Source of the DNA: Tsukamurella conjunctivitidis
Lineage (GTDB): Bacteria > Actinomycetota > Actinomycetes > Mycobacteriales > Mycobacteriaceae
DNA: 64,000 nucleotides
Direction of reading: 5' to 3'
Assembly (NCBI RefSeq): GCF_007858475.1
Contig: NZ_VIGX01000004.1
Location: 124,001 to 188,000, forward strand
Position 1 is the first letter of the stretch. Every line of letters begins with the position of its first letter. This document shows, in pieces, positions 7,929-15,993 of this stretch. Under the pieces are notes generated by a model that saw only the letters and a list, made by a program, of their open reading frames with translations, was not told where the DNA came from and did no database searches. The position numbers and the translations under genes are program-made.

Positions 7929-9006
7929 AGATGGCAAATCGCGGCATTCGTTGACGTGGGCTAACTCCAGCCCCAGAGTTCGCTTTGAAGTCAGGTGCCG
8001 TCCACGCGCTTCTCAGTCGTTCTTTGAGGTCGTCTTGGTGGTCTCGCCACTTGTCGATGTTCTTCGCGACACCGCATGCGATGAACTCAAATCCCGAGAT
8101 TGAAAATGCACCCAAATGACGGTGTCCGTTGTATCGCTTGAAAGTGTCCTCATTTAGGGTGCGGTTCAATAATTCGAAGGTGTCGTAGAAGAGTTTCTGG
8201 TCCGGCCGGCTTTCATTCGCTGTAGCCTTGCGCATCCAGTCGGTGAGGTAATCGCCGAAGTCTCTGCTTAGATCGGTGGGTGAGCCGGTATAATCAAGCA
8301 GGCAGAAGAATCGAAGCACTAGTTCACTTCGGTAGGCGGATTCTTCCTTTCTGTCGGTTAGGGGAACGCAATCTTTGAAATCGACGCTTTCCGACATTGC
8401 GGCGACATCAAGGAAATACTGTCGATTGAGCATTACCATGAGGCAATTTCGGGCTTCTTGAGGCGAAAGAACCGAACCGGAATTCAAGCGCTGGAACAGG
8501 TCGTACTTGGCGTCTGGGTCAGACTCTTTGGTTACGATCGAAAAAGCAATTTTCGACCTTTTGAAATCGCGTCGTAGAGCCTCGTCGAAATGCTTTAGCC
8601 CTTCGGAATTAGAATTCGGTTCGTACATGTATCCTTTGAGGCTTTTCAGGTACTCGCCTTCGCCGAGGATAAGGCCGTCCTGAATGGCGTCATTCTCATC
8701 CCTGTAAACCCCTGCAAATTCAAATATTGTGGAGAGCCGCTGAACGCCGTCGATGACGTCCCAAATTCCGTCTTGGCGTTGCGAGACAAAGATTGGCGGG
8801 ATCGGGATTCCCAACAGTATCGATTCTATCAAACGGGTTCTCTGCTCGTCCTTCCATCTGAAGATGCGCTGAAACTCGGGATGAATCTCGATGTCGCCGT
8901 CTTTGTAGAGCGAGAGCAGTTCGCCGATTGACATGGCATACCCGTCGGTCCGGATCTCCCGTGCTCGGGCGCTGATCTCCGTGTTCAGAGGGTGTGTGTC
9001 GGTCAT
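7903..9006 (-). CDS. DUF262 (ParB/sulfiredoxin-like NTPase fold) protein
   Basis: This 367-residue protein starts at ATG 9006 behind aaggtga. It has the DUF262 signatures in order: IHPEFQRIFRW (41-51), LIESILLGIPIPPIFV (59-74) and the nucleotide-binding IDGVQRLSTI (85-94, DGxQR). It continues with the helical region of the family (YDLFQRLNSGSVLSPQEARN). DUF262 domains are the N-terminal half of GmrSD-type modification-dependent restriction enzymes and of SspE-like proteins, where the effector is a DUF1524 HNH nuclease. No HNH domain is present here; the overlapping HEPN gene takes the effector position. Hand counts of two 60-base lines in this gene gave 26 and 31 G+C, against about 42 in neighbours. 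Confidence 0.88.
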   Translation of the reverse strand: MTDTHPLNTEISARAREIRTDGYAMSIGELLSLYKDGDIEIHPEFQRIFRWKDEQRTRLIESILLGIPIPPIFVSQRQDGIWDVIDGVQRLSTIFEFAGVYRDENDAIQDGLILGEGEYLKSLKGYMYEPNSNSEGLKHFDEALRRDFKRSKIAFSIVTKESDPDAKYDLFQRLNSGSVLSPQEARNCLMVMLNRQYFLDVAAMSESVDFKDCVPLTDRKEESAYRSELVLRFFCLLDYTGSPTDLSRDFGDYLTDWMRKATANESRPDQKLFYDTFELLNRTLNEDTFKRYNGHRHLGAFSISGFEFIACGVAKNIDKWRDHQDDLKERLRSAWTAPDFKANSGAGVSPRQRMPRFAIYGPKFFGE

Positions 9007-9516
9007 GAGCTATCACCTTACTGCCCGTTCGTTGGACTTCGTGTGGTACACCAGGGCTAAAACGGGGCTGAGCCAAGGTGCGGGGGTGGTGTTTGCCCTG
9101 CTAGGCGGCAGTTTCGCGAGTCTTGCTAACGTTCCGCTTCAACGTGTAGGCGTGTGGCTCGATCCGGCCGGGCACGAGTGCTTTGCGTCTCCCTAATGGT
9201 CGCATCCGGCACCGCCGGGTCTCTGCCGCTACGTCCGGTTCAGGTGGACCGCAGATTCGTGACCGCAGGTCCGATGGGTCGCTAGGCAACCCGCTTCTGC
9301 GAATCGGTCTCGTCGTCGATCCGACTCCAGCCTCTTTCGAATTCATGAGCTCATTCCGGTCGGCGGCCCCACCGTCGAGACGTGTGTGCGGTATCGATTT
9401 GCTGTCGGGCCTTGTGTTTGTGTCCGACGTCGACTCAACCCGATGAACGACGTTGGCGTGGGCCAATATCAACGGTGCCGGTGGGTTCGTCGATGGGGTG
9501 AGCCATTAGAACGAAC
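9007..9516. other. Gene-poor junction between the mobile element and the chromosome
   Basis: There is no convincing gene in these 510 bases; the small open frames on both strands lack ribosome sites and known motifs. The right boundary of the element probably lies here, since the sequence changes from AT-richer cargo to chromosomal genes. I found no tRNA and no clear attachment repeat. GACCGCAG is repeated 14 bases apart at about 9248-9277, which is weak evidence for anything. Confidence 0.4.
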
Positions 9517-9547
9517 GCGGTCCGGCTCCATGAGGGGGCCGGACCGC
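9517..9547 (-). terminator. Rho-independent-type terminator
   Basis: A 13-bp stem (one G-T wobble) with loop ATGAG lies 13 bases after the stop of the minus-strand gene at 9561. On that strand it is followed by gttcgttct, a partial T-run. Confidence 0.75.
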
Positions 9548-9560
9548 ATTGAGTCGATCG

Positions 9561-10046
9561 CTACTTCTTGTCGACGCTTCCGCTGCACGACGCGGACGCA
9601 CCGGTGCCGCTGGCGGTATTCTCGATGATGACCTTTCCGTCGACGATGACCTGACAGGTGATTTTCCCCGTGTCGTTCATGCCGTTCGTCGCGGACAGGC
9701 TGACGGTCTTTGCGAATCCTGTGACCTGCGTCTTCTTCTCCCAAGGGAGTGCGACATCGTTGTCTTGCGTGATGTTGTCGTTGAACGTGTAGGTGATCAG
9801 CGCGCCGGTAGAAGGGCCCGTGACCTTGTAGGTGACATCGACGACCGACTTCGATTCCTTGTCTACCTCGTCGACAGCTTTACCGACCACAGCCATGCAA
9901 CCGCCGAAAAGGGCAACGATCAGAATGAAGATTCCGAGGAGGACCCAGGGCCACTTCTTGCGCTTCTTGGGTGGTTGCTGGGGCGGGTAGGGCTGGCCGG
10001 CGTACGGTTGGCCGGGCTGCTGTGGGGGAATGGGCGGCTGGGTCAC
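9561..10046 (-). CDS. MmpS-like membrane-anchored protein
   Basis: A 161-residue protein starts at GTG 10046. The order is a Pro/Gln/Gly/Tyr-rich cytoplasmic tail (residues 1-26), a KKRKK stop-transfer, one transmembrane helix (about 33-55, WVLLGIFILIVALFGGCMAVV) and a beta-rich extracytoplasmic domain with two Cys that could form a disulfide. This layout matches MmpS/DUF4190-type accessory proteins of Mycobacteriales, which sit at the envelope and often pair with MmpL transporters. No mmpL is adjacent, so its partner is unknown. Confidence 0.65.
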   Translation of the reverse strand: MTQPPIPPQQPGQPYAGQPYPPQQPPKKRKKWPWVLLGIFILIVALFGGCMAVVGKAVDEVDKESKSVVDVTYKVTGPSTGALITYTFNDNITQDNDVALPWEKKTQVTGFAKTVSLSATNGMNDTGKITCQVIVDGKVIIENTASGTGASASCSGSVDKK

Positions 10047-10246
10047 GGTCGTTCCTCACTTCTCGGGAATGCAAGCGGGATGCCATGATGCGCCCCCCGC
10101 GCGTGAGCGAAAATGTACCCGACAACGGAATGAGAATCGGGCCGATTGAACCGATTCGCCGCCACGCGACTGGCGTGGTGGCGGACGCCTATTCGATGTC
10201 TTGCGACGCGCGATGTACAACAGTCGCTGCTCACCGGTCCGGTTGG

Positions 10247-11029
10247 TCAGAAGCGGTGGTACGCACCGTCGATCACCAGGTGGTCACCGGAGTGGTAGCT
10301 GCTGGCCCGAGACATCAGGTAAACGGCGATGCCCGCGAAGTCCGCTGGTGCACCGAGACGTCGAGCCGGGATCCGAGACGAGACAGCCTCGGCGAGACGC
10401 TCGTCGGACAGTGATTTCTCTGTCATCTCGGTTTCGATCCAACCCGGAACGACGGCGTTCGCGGTGACGCCGTACCGGCCGTATTCGACCGCGAGCGCGT
10501 GGATCACCGATTCGACGGCCCCCTTGGTCGCGGCGTAGTCCTCCGCCCGTGCCATACCCGACATCGACCCTAGGCTGCTGGTGACCACCAGACGGCCGAA
10601 TGGATCGCCGGCCTGCGCCCGCTCCCGCATGTGAGCGGCGGCCACCTGTAGGCAGAACAGCGATCCCTTGAGGTTGGTGGCGAACACCTCGTCGAACTGC
10701 TGCTCGCCGATCTCGTGGAACGGGCGGGGCGTGGCGGCCCGACCGGCGTTCGCGAACATTCCGTCCACTCGGCCGAACCGCGCGAGGGTGGCTGCGAATG
10801 CGGCCTCGACCTGCACGCGATCGGAGACATCGCAGGCCACCACGTGGAATCGATCGCCGAAGTCGGTGAACGCCTCGGTCACGGCGGCGTTCTTCGCCGC
10901 AGAACGACCCCACACCGAGACATTGGCTCCGGCGTCCAGGAGACCTCCGGCGAGGCCGAATCCGATCCCACCGTTGCCTCCGGTGACCACGGCCGTTGTA
11001 CCCGTCAGGTCGAACAAGCCGTTCGCCAT
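10247..11029 (-). CDS. Short-chain dehydrogenase/reductase (SDR)
   Basis: A 260-residue classical SDR. The Rossmann glycine motif TGGNGGIG is at residues 16-23, the NAG motif at 94-96 and the catalytic SSLG/Y165-A-A-T-K169 tetrad is intact. The C-terminal PGWIETEMTEKSL and the terminal DGAYHRF are typical of the FabG-like subfamily. It would oxidise or reduce an alcohol/ketone with NAD(P)H; the substrate cannot be told. It stands alone, with about 200 bases of spacer before it and a degraded coding remnant after its 5' end (11063-11150). Confidence 0.92.
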   Translation of the reverse strand: MANGLFDLTGTTAVVTGGNGGIGFGLAGGLLDAGANVSVWGRSAAKNAAVTEAFTDFGDRFHVVACDVSDRVQVEAAFAATLARFGRVDGMFANAGRAATPRPFHEIGEQQFDEVFATNLKGSLFCLQVAAAHMRERAQAGDPFGRLVVTSSLGSMSGMARAEDYAATKGAVESVIHALAVEYGRYGVTANAVVPGWIETEMTEKSLSDERLAEAVSSRIPARRLGAPADFAGIAVYLMSRASSYHSGDHLVIDGAYHRF

Positions 11030-11160
11030 CGTTCCTCCTCGTCGACTAGGTGCCAGCGTGCCTTACAGGCTCAGGTCGGTGGCAGGAATCGAGAGAACAT
11101 CGATGAACTTACCTACGGGATCGAGTCCGAGATCTGGAACTCGACCCCGTGGGGCGCCGC

Positions 11161-11769
11161 TCAACGTTCGCGCGTCGCCGGACCGGGATCGCGGAGGGCG
11201 TCGAGCGCGGCCTTCGGGCGCGACAATCCGATCTCGCGGACCCAGTTGCGGACTGTCAGATAGACACCGGCGTCGGACCCGGCCTCGACCCCCACTGCGT
11301 CGATGCCCTGTGCTCGACAGAGCGCGACGGCACGGCGCAGATGGAAATCCTGGGTCACGAGGACGGCGTCCTTGATCTCGAAGACGGAAGCGGCCCGGGT
11401 GCACGTGTTGTACGTCGTCACGCCGAAACGGTCGTCGGTGATCGTCCCGGCGTCGACGCCGCGCTCGAGCAGGTACTTCCGCATCGCCGCGACCTCGTCG
11501 CCCTTCGTCGACGCCGCGTGGCCCGAGACGAGCACCCGCTGGGCCCGGTTCTCCCGCAGGATCGTCAGCGCGGTCTCGAGACGCTCGCGCAAGTACACCG
11601 ACGGCTCCCCGTCGTGCACCCGATCGCCGAGCACGATCACCCACTGACGCGATCCGTCGTTCGTGATCCGCGAACTGCTCGCCCATTGCACCCAGACCGT
11701 CGAGGCCACGACGATGACAACGGCCGCGACCACGGCATACCGGATCAGTCGGCGCACTACAGCGAACAC
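11161..11769 (-). CDS. SanA/YdcF-type DUF218 membrane protein
   Basis: A 202-residue protein starts at GTG 11769. One N-terminal transmembrane helix (about residues 8-30) anchors a DUF218 domain with the family motifs VIVLGDRV, RVLVSGHA and VTQDFHLRRAVALCRAQGI. The SanA/YdcF family is linked to envelope integrity (vancomycin exclusion in enterobacteria). The biochemical activity is not established. The active domain should face outward. Confidence 0.85.
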   Translation of the reverse strand: MFAVVRRLIRYAVVAAVVIVVASTVWVQWASSSRITNDGSRQWVIVLGDRVHDGEPSVYLRERLETALTILRENRAQRVLVSGHAASTKGDEVAAMRKYLLERGVDAGTITDDRFGVTTYNTCTRAASVFEIKDAVLVTQDFHLRRAVALCRAQGIDAVGVEAGSDAGVYLTVRNWVREIGLSRPKAALDALRDPGPATRER

Positions 11770-11828
11770 CGGACCGAGCGTACCGACCGATCGGCACGGC
11801 TCGGAGATTCATCCCGGGCGCCGGGCGG

Positions 11829-12151
11829 TCACCTCGGCGAATCCGGCGCGAGGCTGTCCAGGACCAGTGCGAGTCCGAACGCGAACTCCGCGTCGTACGA
11901 GTCCGTCGCCGGTTCTCCGGCCCGGGCCGGCGTGACCGCGACGAGGTGCCGGTAGTCCGCCGCCGACACCAGGGCCGCGACGTCCGAGGCGTCATCGGCG
12001 ACCGTGCGTCCTTCGCTCACGGGCAGGCTCCGCTCGGTGACGGCGCTGCCGTAGGCGTAGCTGTCGAGCACCGCGACGGCTCGAACCGCGGACGCCGCGG
12101 CGGATGACCCACGTGGTGCGACCCGCGATGAACAGTTGGCTGACAGGACTC
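11829..12151 (-). pseudogene. C-terminal remnant of a TetR-family regulator
   Basis: About 105 codons remain open on the minus strand. The translated end (AVRAVAVLDSYAYGSAVTERSLP ... AEFAFGLALVLDSL) matches the ligand-binding C-terminus of TetR regulators, where a GFEFGLDLILDGL-type helix is common. No HTH domain precedes it: an in-frame stop lies at about 12153-12155, inside the end of the adjacent gene. The DNA-binding half has been deleted, so the fragment cannot act as a repressor. A GTG at 12071 could still start an 80-residue piece. Confidence 0.6.
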
Positions 12152-12152
12152 C

Positions 12153-12617
12153 TCAGCGCGGGGTGAGGACGAAGACCCTGGCGCCGCCGTCGAAGGCCCG
12201 TCGCAGGTCGTCGGGGTCGGGGGAGCCGTCAGCCGTGAAGCCGATGTGGTTGAACGAGGCGAAGTTCTTGTTGTCGGCCGCGACCACGCCGTACAGCTCA
12301 GTCACCCCGGCCTCGTCGGACACCACCCGAACGTCGGCGGTCCTGCGCCGCCCGGCGAGTTGGATGTCGACCGGTTCGCCGGTGCGCAGGTTCTTCCCCC
12401 AGGCGAACGGCGAGCCGACCAGTAGGTTCCCGTCGTGCTTGGTGTACGCGACCGGCACCTCAAAGACCTTGCCGGATTTCCGCCCCACCACGTACAGCGT
12501 GAGCAGGCGCTCGCCGAGGAACTTCGATACCCCGGGAGCCTTCAGCAGCGTCCGCATCACGGCGTTCATGACTCCCTGCAGCGGCATGGTGCTGGCGGTT
12601 CCCGCGCTCCGGCTCAT
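12153..12617 (-). CDS. Deazaflavin (F420)-dependent nitroreductase family protein
   Basis: A 154-residue protein starts at ATG 12617. It shows the split beta-barrel signature of the DUF385/Ddn family: LLTLYVVGRKSGKVFEVPVAY, GSPFAWGKNLRTGEPVDIQLAGRRR and a short C-terminal segment. Family members bind coenzyme F420 and reduce quinones or nitro compounds at the membrane; F420 use is characteristic of Mycobacteriales. The substrate is unknown. It is divergent from the MFS exporter, with a palindrome between them. Confidence 0.85.
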   Translation of the reverse strand: MSRSAGTASTMPLQGVMNAVMRTLLKAPGVSKFLGERLLTLYVVGRKSGKVFEVPVAYTKHDGNLLVGSPFAWGKNLRTGEPVDIQLAGRRRTADVRVVSDEAGVTELYGVVAADNKNFASFNHIGFTADGSPDPDDLRRAFDGGARVFVLTPR

Positions 12618-12777
12618 ATCTCGACGGTAGACCCGACCACCCGGCTCCGGCCAGGGCCGCGGCGCTCGTGAAAACAGCGTTATCCGGGCATCCGAGGCCG
12701 AATCCGGCCTCGCGTGCCGGTAGAACGCCGGATTCACGAAAGACCTCGTCCCGCGATGTCGAAAAACCTGTCAGAGA

Positions 12778-12803
12778 TTCGTCGTATAGATGACGGCGAC
12801 GAA
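12778..12803. promoter_or_regulatory. Inverted repeat upstream of the MFS exporter, candidate TetR operator
   Basis: TTCGTCG (12778-12784) and CGACGAA (12797-12803) are perfect arms around a 12-nt spacer, 35 bases before the exporter start. The only regulator nearby is the decayed TetR fragment at 11829-12151. Confidence 0.5.
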
Positions 12804-12838
12804 CGCAGGTCGTCGAAAACGACTTCGAGGAACCGGCC

Positions 12839-14323
12839 ATGACCACGCACACTGAACAGATGGACCATCCCCCCACCGACCTGACGAAGCCCGCCGCTGA
12901 GCGGACACCGCAGGCCGGGCGCACGCCGCTGGTGATCAAACTGCTGGTCGCGGCCACGTTCGTCGTGATCCTCAACGAGACGATCATGATCAACGCGATC
13001 CCGCGCCTGATGGTCGACTTCCACGTCGACGCCCGCGCGGCACAGTGGCTCTCCACGGTCTTCATGCTCACGATGGCCGCGGTGATCCCGGTGACCGGCT
13101 GGTTCCTGCAGCGGGTCAGCACCCGCACGGCGTACGCCGTGGCGATGACCACGTTCAGCGCCGGCACCGCCATCGCGGCCGCGGCCCCGTCGTTCGAGAT
13201 CCTCCTGGCGGCGCGCGTCGTGCAGGCGGGTGGCACGGCGGTGATGATGCCGCTGCTCATGACCACGCTGATGACCGTCGTTCCCGAGAGCGACCGCGGC
13301 CGTGTGATGGGGCAGGTCACCCTGGCCATGTCGTGCGCGCCGGCCCTCGGCCCGGCGGTGTCGGGGATGATCCTGCACCTCGGTTCGTGGCGCCTGATCT
13401 TCGTCTTCGTCCTTCCCATCGCGGTACTGGTCGGCGTGGCCGGGATGCGGCAGTTGGAGAACGTCGGCGAGACCGAGAGCACGCCGGTCAGTTGGCTCAG
13501 TGTCGTTCTCGCTGCGGGCGGTTTCGGCAGCCTCGTGTACGGGCTCAGCGAGATCGGCACCGGTGACTGGACCGGCCCCGTCCTCACCGTCGTCGCCGGA
13601 GTCCTCCTGATCGCCGCGTTCGCGGTTTACCAGGTGCGCCTGCAGCAGCGCGAGATGCCGCTGCTGGACCTGCGCGCCCTGCGGCACCGCACCTTCGCGA
13701 TCTCGCTCGTGCTGATGACCGCCGGATTCATGGCCTTCCTCGGCTCGATGATCCTGCTGCCGCTGTACCTGCAGGACCTGCGCGGCCTGTCTGAACTGCA
13801 GACCGGGCTGCTGGTGATGCCGGGCGGACTCGCGATGGGCCTGCTCGGCCCGCAGGTCGGCAAGCTCTACGACCGCGTCGGCGCACGCCCCCTCGTCATC
13901 CCCGGAGCGATCGGCATCGTGGTGGCGCTCGCTGCGCTCAGCCGCATCGGCGCGACGACGCCGTACCCGCTCATCGTCGCGACTCACATGGCGCTCATGG
14001 TCTCGCTGGCCGCCGTCTTCACGCCGATCTTCACCGTCGGCCTCGGCGACCTTCCCGAGCATCTGTACTCGCACGGCTCGTCGCTGCTGGGCACCCTGCA
14101 GCAGGTCGCCGGCGCGATCGGCACCGCCGCACTGATCGTCGTGATGTCCAACCGCTCGGCGCACCTGGCCGAGTCCGGCGCGACGCAACCGGAGGCCTTC
14201 GTCGGTGGGCTGCAATGGGCGTTCGCCGCGGCTGCGCTCATGGGCGTCGTGGTCGTCGTGTGCGCCCTGTTCCTGCCCTCCAAGGTCGACGGTGCGCCTT
14301 CGTCCGGCGCGGCGCATCACTGA
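12839..14323 (+). CDS. DHA2-family MFS drug exporter
   Basis: A 494-residue, about 14-helix transporter starts at ATG 12839. The first helix carries the DHA2-type acidic motif (FVVILNETIMINAIP). Motif C-like GPAVSG follows in TM5, and an RVQAGG-like ARVVQAGGTAVMMP segment is present. The length and 14-helix layout match EmrB/QacA/LfrA-type proton-driven exporters of drugs and dyes. It is transcribed alone with a palindromic operator upstream. The substrate cannot be predicted. Confidence 0.92.
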   Translation: MTTHTEQMDHPPTDLTKPAAERTPQAGRTPLVIKLLVAATFVVILNETIMINAIPRLMVDFHVDARAAQWLSTVFMLTMAAVIPVTGWFLQRVSTRTAYAVAMTTFSAGTAIAAAAPSFEILLAARVVQAGGTAVMMPLLMTTLMTVVPESDRGRVMGQVTLAMSCAPALGPAVSGMILHLGSWRLIFVFVLPIAVLVGVAGMRQLENVGETESTPVSWLSVVLAAGGFGSLVYGLSEIGTGDWTGPVLTVVAGVLLIAAFAVYQVRLQQREMPLLDLRALRHRTFAISLVLMTAGFMAFLGSMILLPLYLQDLRGLSELQTGLLVMPGGLAMGLLGPQVGKLYDRVGARPLVIPGAIGIVVALAALSRIGATTPYPLIVATHMALMVSLAAVFTPIFTVGLGDLPEHLYSHGSSLLGTLQQVAGAIGTAALIVVMSNRSAHLAESGATQPEAFVGGLQWAFAAAALMGVVVVVCALFLPSKVDGAPSSGAAHH

Positions 14324-14345
14324 CGGCCCGGCCTACGATCCGCAC

Positions 14346-15176
14346 ATGATGATCTCCGCGGCCCCGCAGCGCCGCCTCGGCGTCCCGCACGACGAGGCGA
14401 CGCTGCGCATCGGTCCGATCGATCCGGAGAGTCCGATGTCTACCCGGCACCTGTTCATCGAGGGATCCCCGTCGTTCGAGTTGTCGTTCTGGTGCGGCAC
14501 CTGCCCTTTCCTGTTCGAGCGCAAGACCATCGGCTACAACATCTCGGACGGGCGGGAACCGCTCGAACGATTGGAGCGGGGTCTCGACGTGGTCGACGAT
14601 GACGTCGTCACCACCTTCGCCAGGCTGCTGCCGGAGGGCGAGTACCTTCCGCTCTTGGTGGAGGTCACGCCGGAACTCGTCGCCCCCTACGACGATCGCG
14701 ACTACTTCACGCACGAGCAGCTGGCGACCTGGGGGATCGACCCGACCTGGGGGCTGCCCCAGAACCCCTTGACCCACTACTACCGCACCTTCGAAACCGC
14801 GGTCGCGGCCGATGAGCACCTCTTCGAGTTCGTGGTCCCCATGGTGCAACCCAACTGGAACCATCGGAGCCGAGTGCAGCACTACGTCGATCTGCTCGCC
14901 GGCGGTACGACGCCCACAGCGGTGGCGCTGTCGATAGTCGACCGTCGCGTCCCGGCCGTGATCGCGCCGGACTCGGTCGACTACTACGAGCATTGGGCGG
15001 TGACCCACTTCCTCCTCGACGGCCACCACAAGTTCGAGGCCGCCGCGCGGGTCGGGGCGCCGCTGCGGCTGCTCGCGCTCATGAACATCGATGAGAGCCT
15101 CGCGGGAGCTGAGGTCATCGCCGAACTCCCGGGCCTGCTGAACCGCGAACCCTCGCCCCGCCGACCGAAGGAATGA
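14346..15176 (+). CDS. Hypothetical protein with a DGHHK motif
   Basis: A 276-residue soluble protein starts at ATG 14346 (two ATGs in tandem). I do not recognise the family. It has a CGTC pair (FWCGTCPFLFER, about residues 55-66) and late in the chain a WAVTHFLLDGHHKFEAAAR segment. The DGHHK step recalls the DGHHR motif of ParB/Srx-like folds, without enough context to be sure. It overlaps the following VOC gene by ATGA, so they are co-translated. Confidence 0.7.
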   Translation: MMISAAPQRRLGVPHDEATLRIGPIDPESPMSTRHLFIEGSPSFELSFWCGTCPFLFERKTIGYNISDGREPLERLERGLDVVDDDVVTTFARLLPEGEYLPLLVEVTPELVAPYDDRDYFTHEQLATWGIDPTWGLPQNPLTHYYRTFETAVAADEHLFEFVVPMVQPNWNHRSRVQHYVDLLAGGTTPTAVALSIVDRRVPAVIAPDSVDYYEHWAVTHFLLDGHHKFEAAARVGAPLRLLALMNIDESLAGAEVIAELPGLLNREPSPRRPKE

Positions 15177-15514
15177 TCATGGACCTGTTCGCACGCCTCG
15201 CCGTGACCGACCTACCGCGCGCGATCGCATGGGGAGACAGGCTCTTCGGTGACGTGGAATCGTTCGCGCCCAACGATGTCGAGCACGTCTGGACGCTGGG
15301 GGAGCACGTGCACGTGTACGCCGAGTTGCTGCCGGAGCACGCCGGGCATTCCGCGGTCACCCTCTTCCTGGCCGACGCCGACGGGTTCCTCACCGCCGCC
15401 GCGGACCGCGGCCTGCTGCCGGATTCGCAGGAGGTGTACGAGAACGGTGTCCTGAAGGCGACCTTCCTCGACCCCGACGGCAACGAGGTCGGGATCGGTG
15501 GCGGGCCCGCATAG
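15173..15514 (+). CDS. VOC (glyoxalase/bleomycin-resistance) family protein
   Basis: A 113-residue single-domain VOC protein starts at ATG 15173. It has the paired beta-alpha-beta-beta-beta layout (LFARLAVTDLPRAIAWGDRLFG near the start, ATFLDPDGNEVGIG at the end). VOC proteins bind metal and act as lyases, dioxygenases or drug-binding proteins; which one applies is not evident. It is translationally coupled to the preceding hypothetical gene. Confidence 0.85.
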   Translation: MIMDLFARLAVTDLPRAIAWGDRLFGDVESFAPNDVEHVWTLGEHVHVYAELLPEHAGHSAVTLFLADADGFLTAAADRGLLPDSQEVYENGVLKATFLDPDGNEVGIGGGPA

Positions 15515-15542
15515 GCAGCCGAGTTCGGGGACTATGGAACGC

Positions 15543-15989
15543 ATGACACTGCACGTACGAACCACGCTGGAACCCGTCGGGCCGGCGACCGCCATCGAGC
15601 TGACCGATGCGCAGGTCGAGGAACTCGGCGGAGGGAAGCGCGCGGCGGTCCGCGTCACGATCGGGGACCGTATCGCGCGCCTGCGGCTCGCGGGCATGGG
15701 CGGCTCCAACCTGATCGGCCTGTCGAAAGCAGCGCGCGCGGAGCTCGGCGTGGAGATCGGCGACACGGTCGACGCGGTGATCGAGCTCGACGAGGCCGAG
15801 CGCACCGTCGACCTGCCCGACGAGCTGGCGGCCGCTCTGGACGAGCACGGCCTGCGCCCCGCGTTCGACGCGCTCAGTTACACCCGGCGCAAGGAGGCCG
15901 CGCGCGGCGTCGCCGAGGCGAAGCGGGCGGAGACCCGCGAGCGGCGGATCGCGGCGGTCGTCGCGGGCCTGCGCGCGGCGACGGCCTGA
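15543..15989 (+). CDS. YdeI/DUF1905-type protein
   Basis: A 148-residue protein. The ATG at 15543 is chosen, but the in-frame ATG at 15534 is closer to a gggg ribosome-site candidate. The N-terminal part is a small beta-barrel (DUF1905: VRVTIGDRIARLRLAGMGG ... LIGLSKAARAELGVEIGDTV). The C-terminal part is the YdeI/OmpD-associated helix (AFDALSYTRRKEAARGVAEAKRAETRERRI). Family function is unknown. It appears monocistronic. Confidence 0.8.
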   Translation: MTLHVRTTLEPVGPATAIELTDAQVEELGGGKRAAVRVTIGDRIARLRLAGMGGSNLIGLSKAARAELGVEIGDTVDAVIELDEAERTVDLPDELAAALDEHGLRPAFDALSYTRRKEAARGVAEAKRAETRERRIAAVVAGLRAATA

Positions 15990-15993
15990 CGGG

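Noticed and set aside
9101-9472. A 123-codon minus-strand frame as a third gene of the DUF262/HEPN module
   Set aside because: No ribosome site, Arg/Ser/Pro-rich composition and no recognisable domain; it looks like random open frame in a gene-poor junction.
1-9516. Attachment-site direct repeats flanking the element
   Set aside because: By eye only an 8-base match (ggcggcag) is shared between the first 375 bases and 9007-9516, which is expected by chance. The left end of the element is probably outside the window.
9007-9560. A tRNA gene as integration target near the integrase
   Set aside because: No cloverleaf or T-arm GTTCRANNC in a proper context was found; the only tRNA recognised in the window is tRNA-Sec at 40475-40570, far from the element.
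12734-14320. A 528-codon minus-strand frame opposite the MFS exporter
   Set aside because: Composition dominated by Arg, His, Asp and Gln, with no hydrophobic core; it is a codon-bias shadow.
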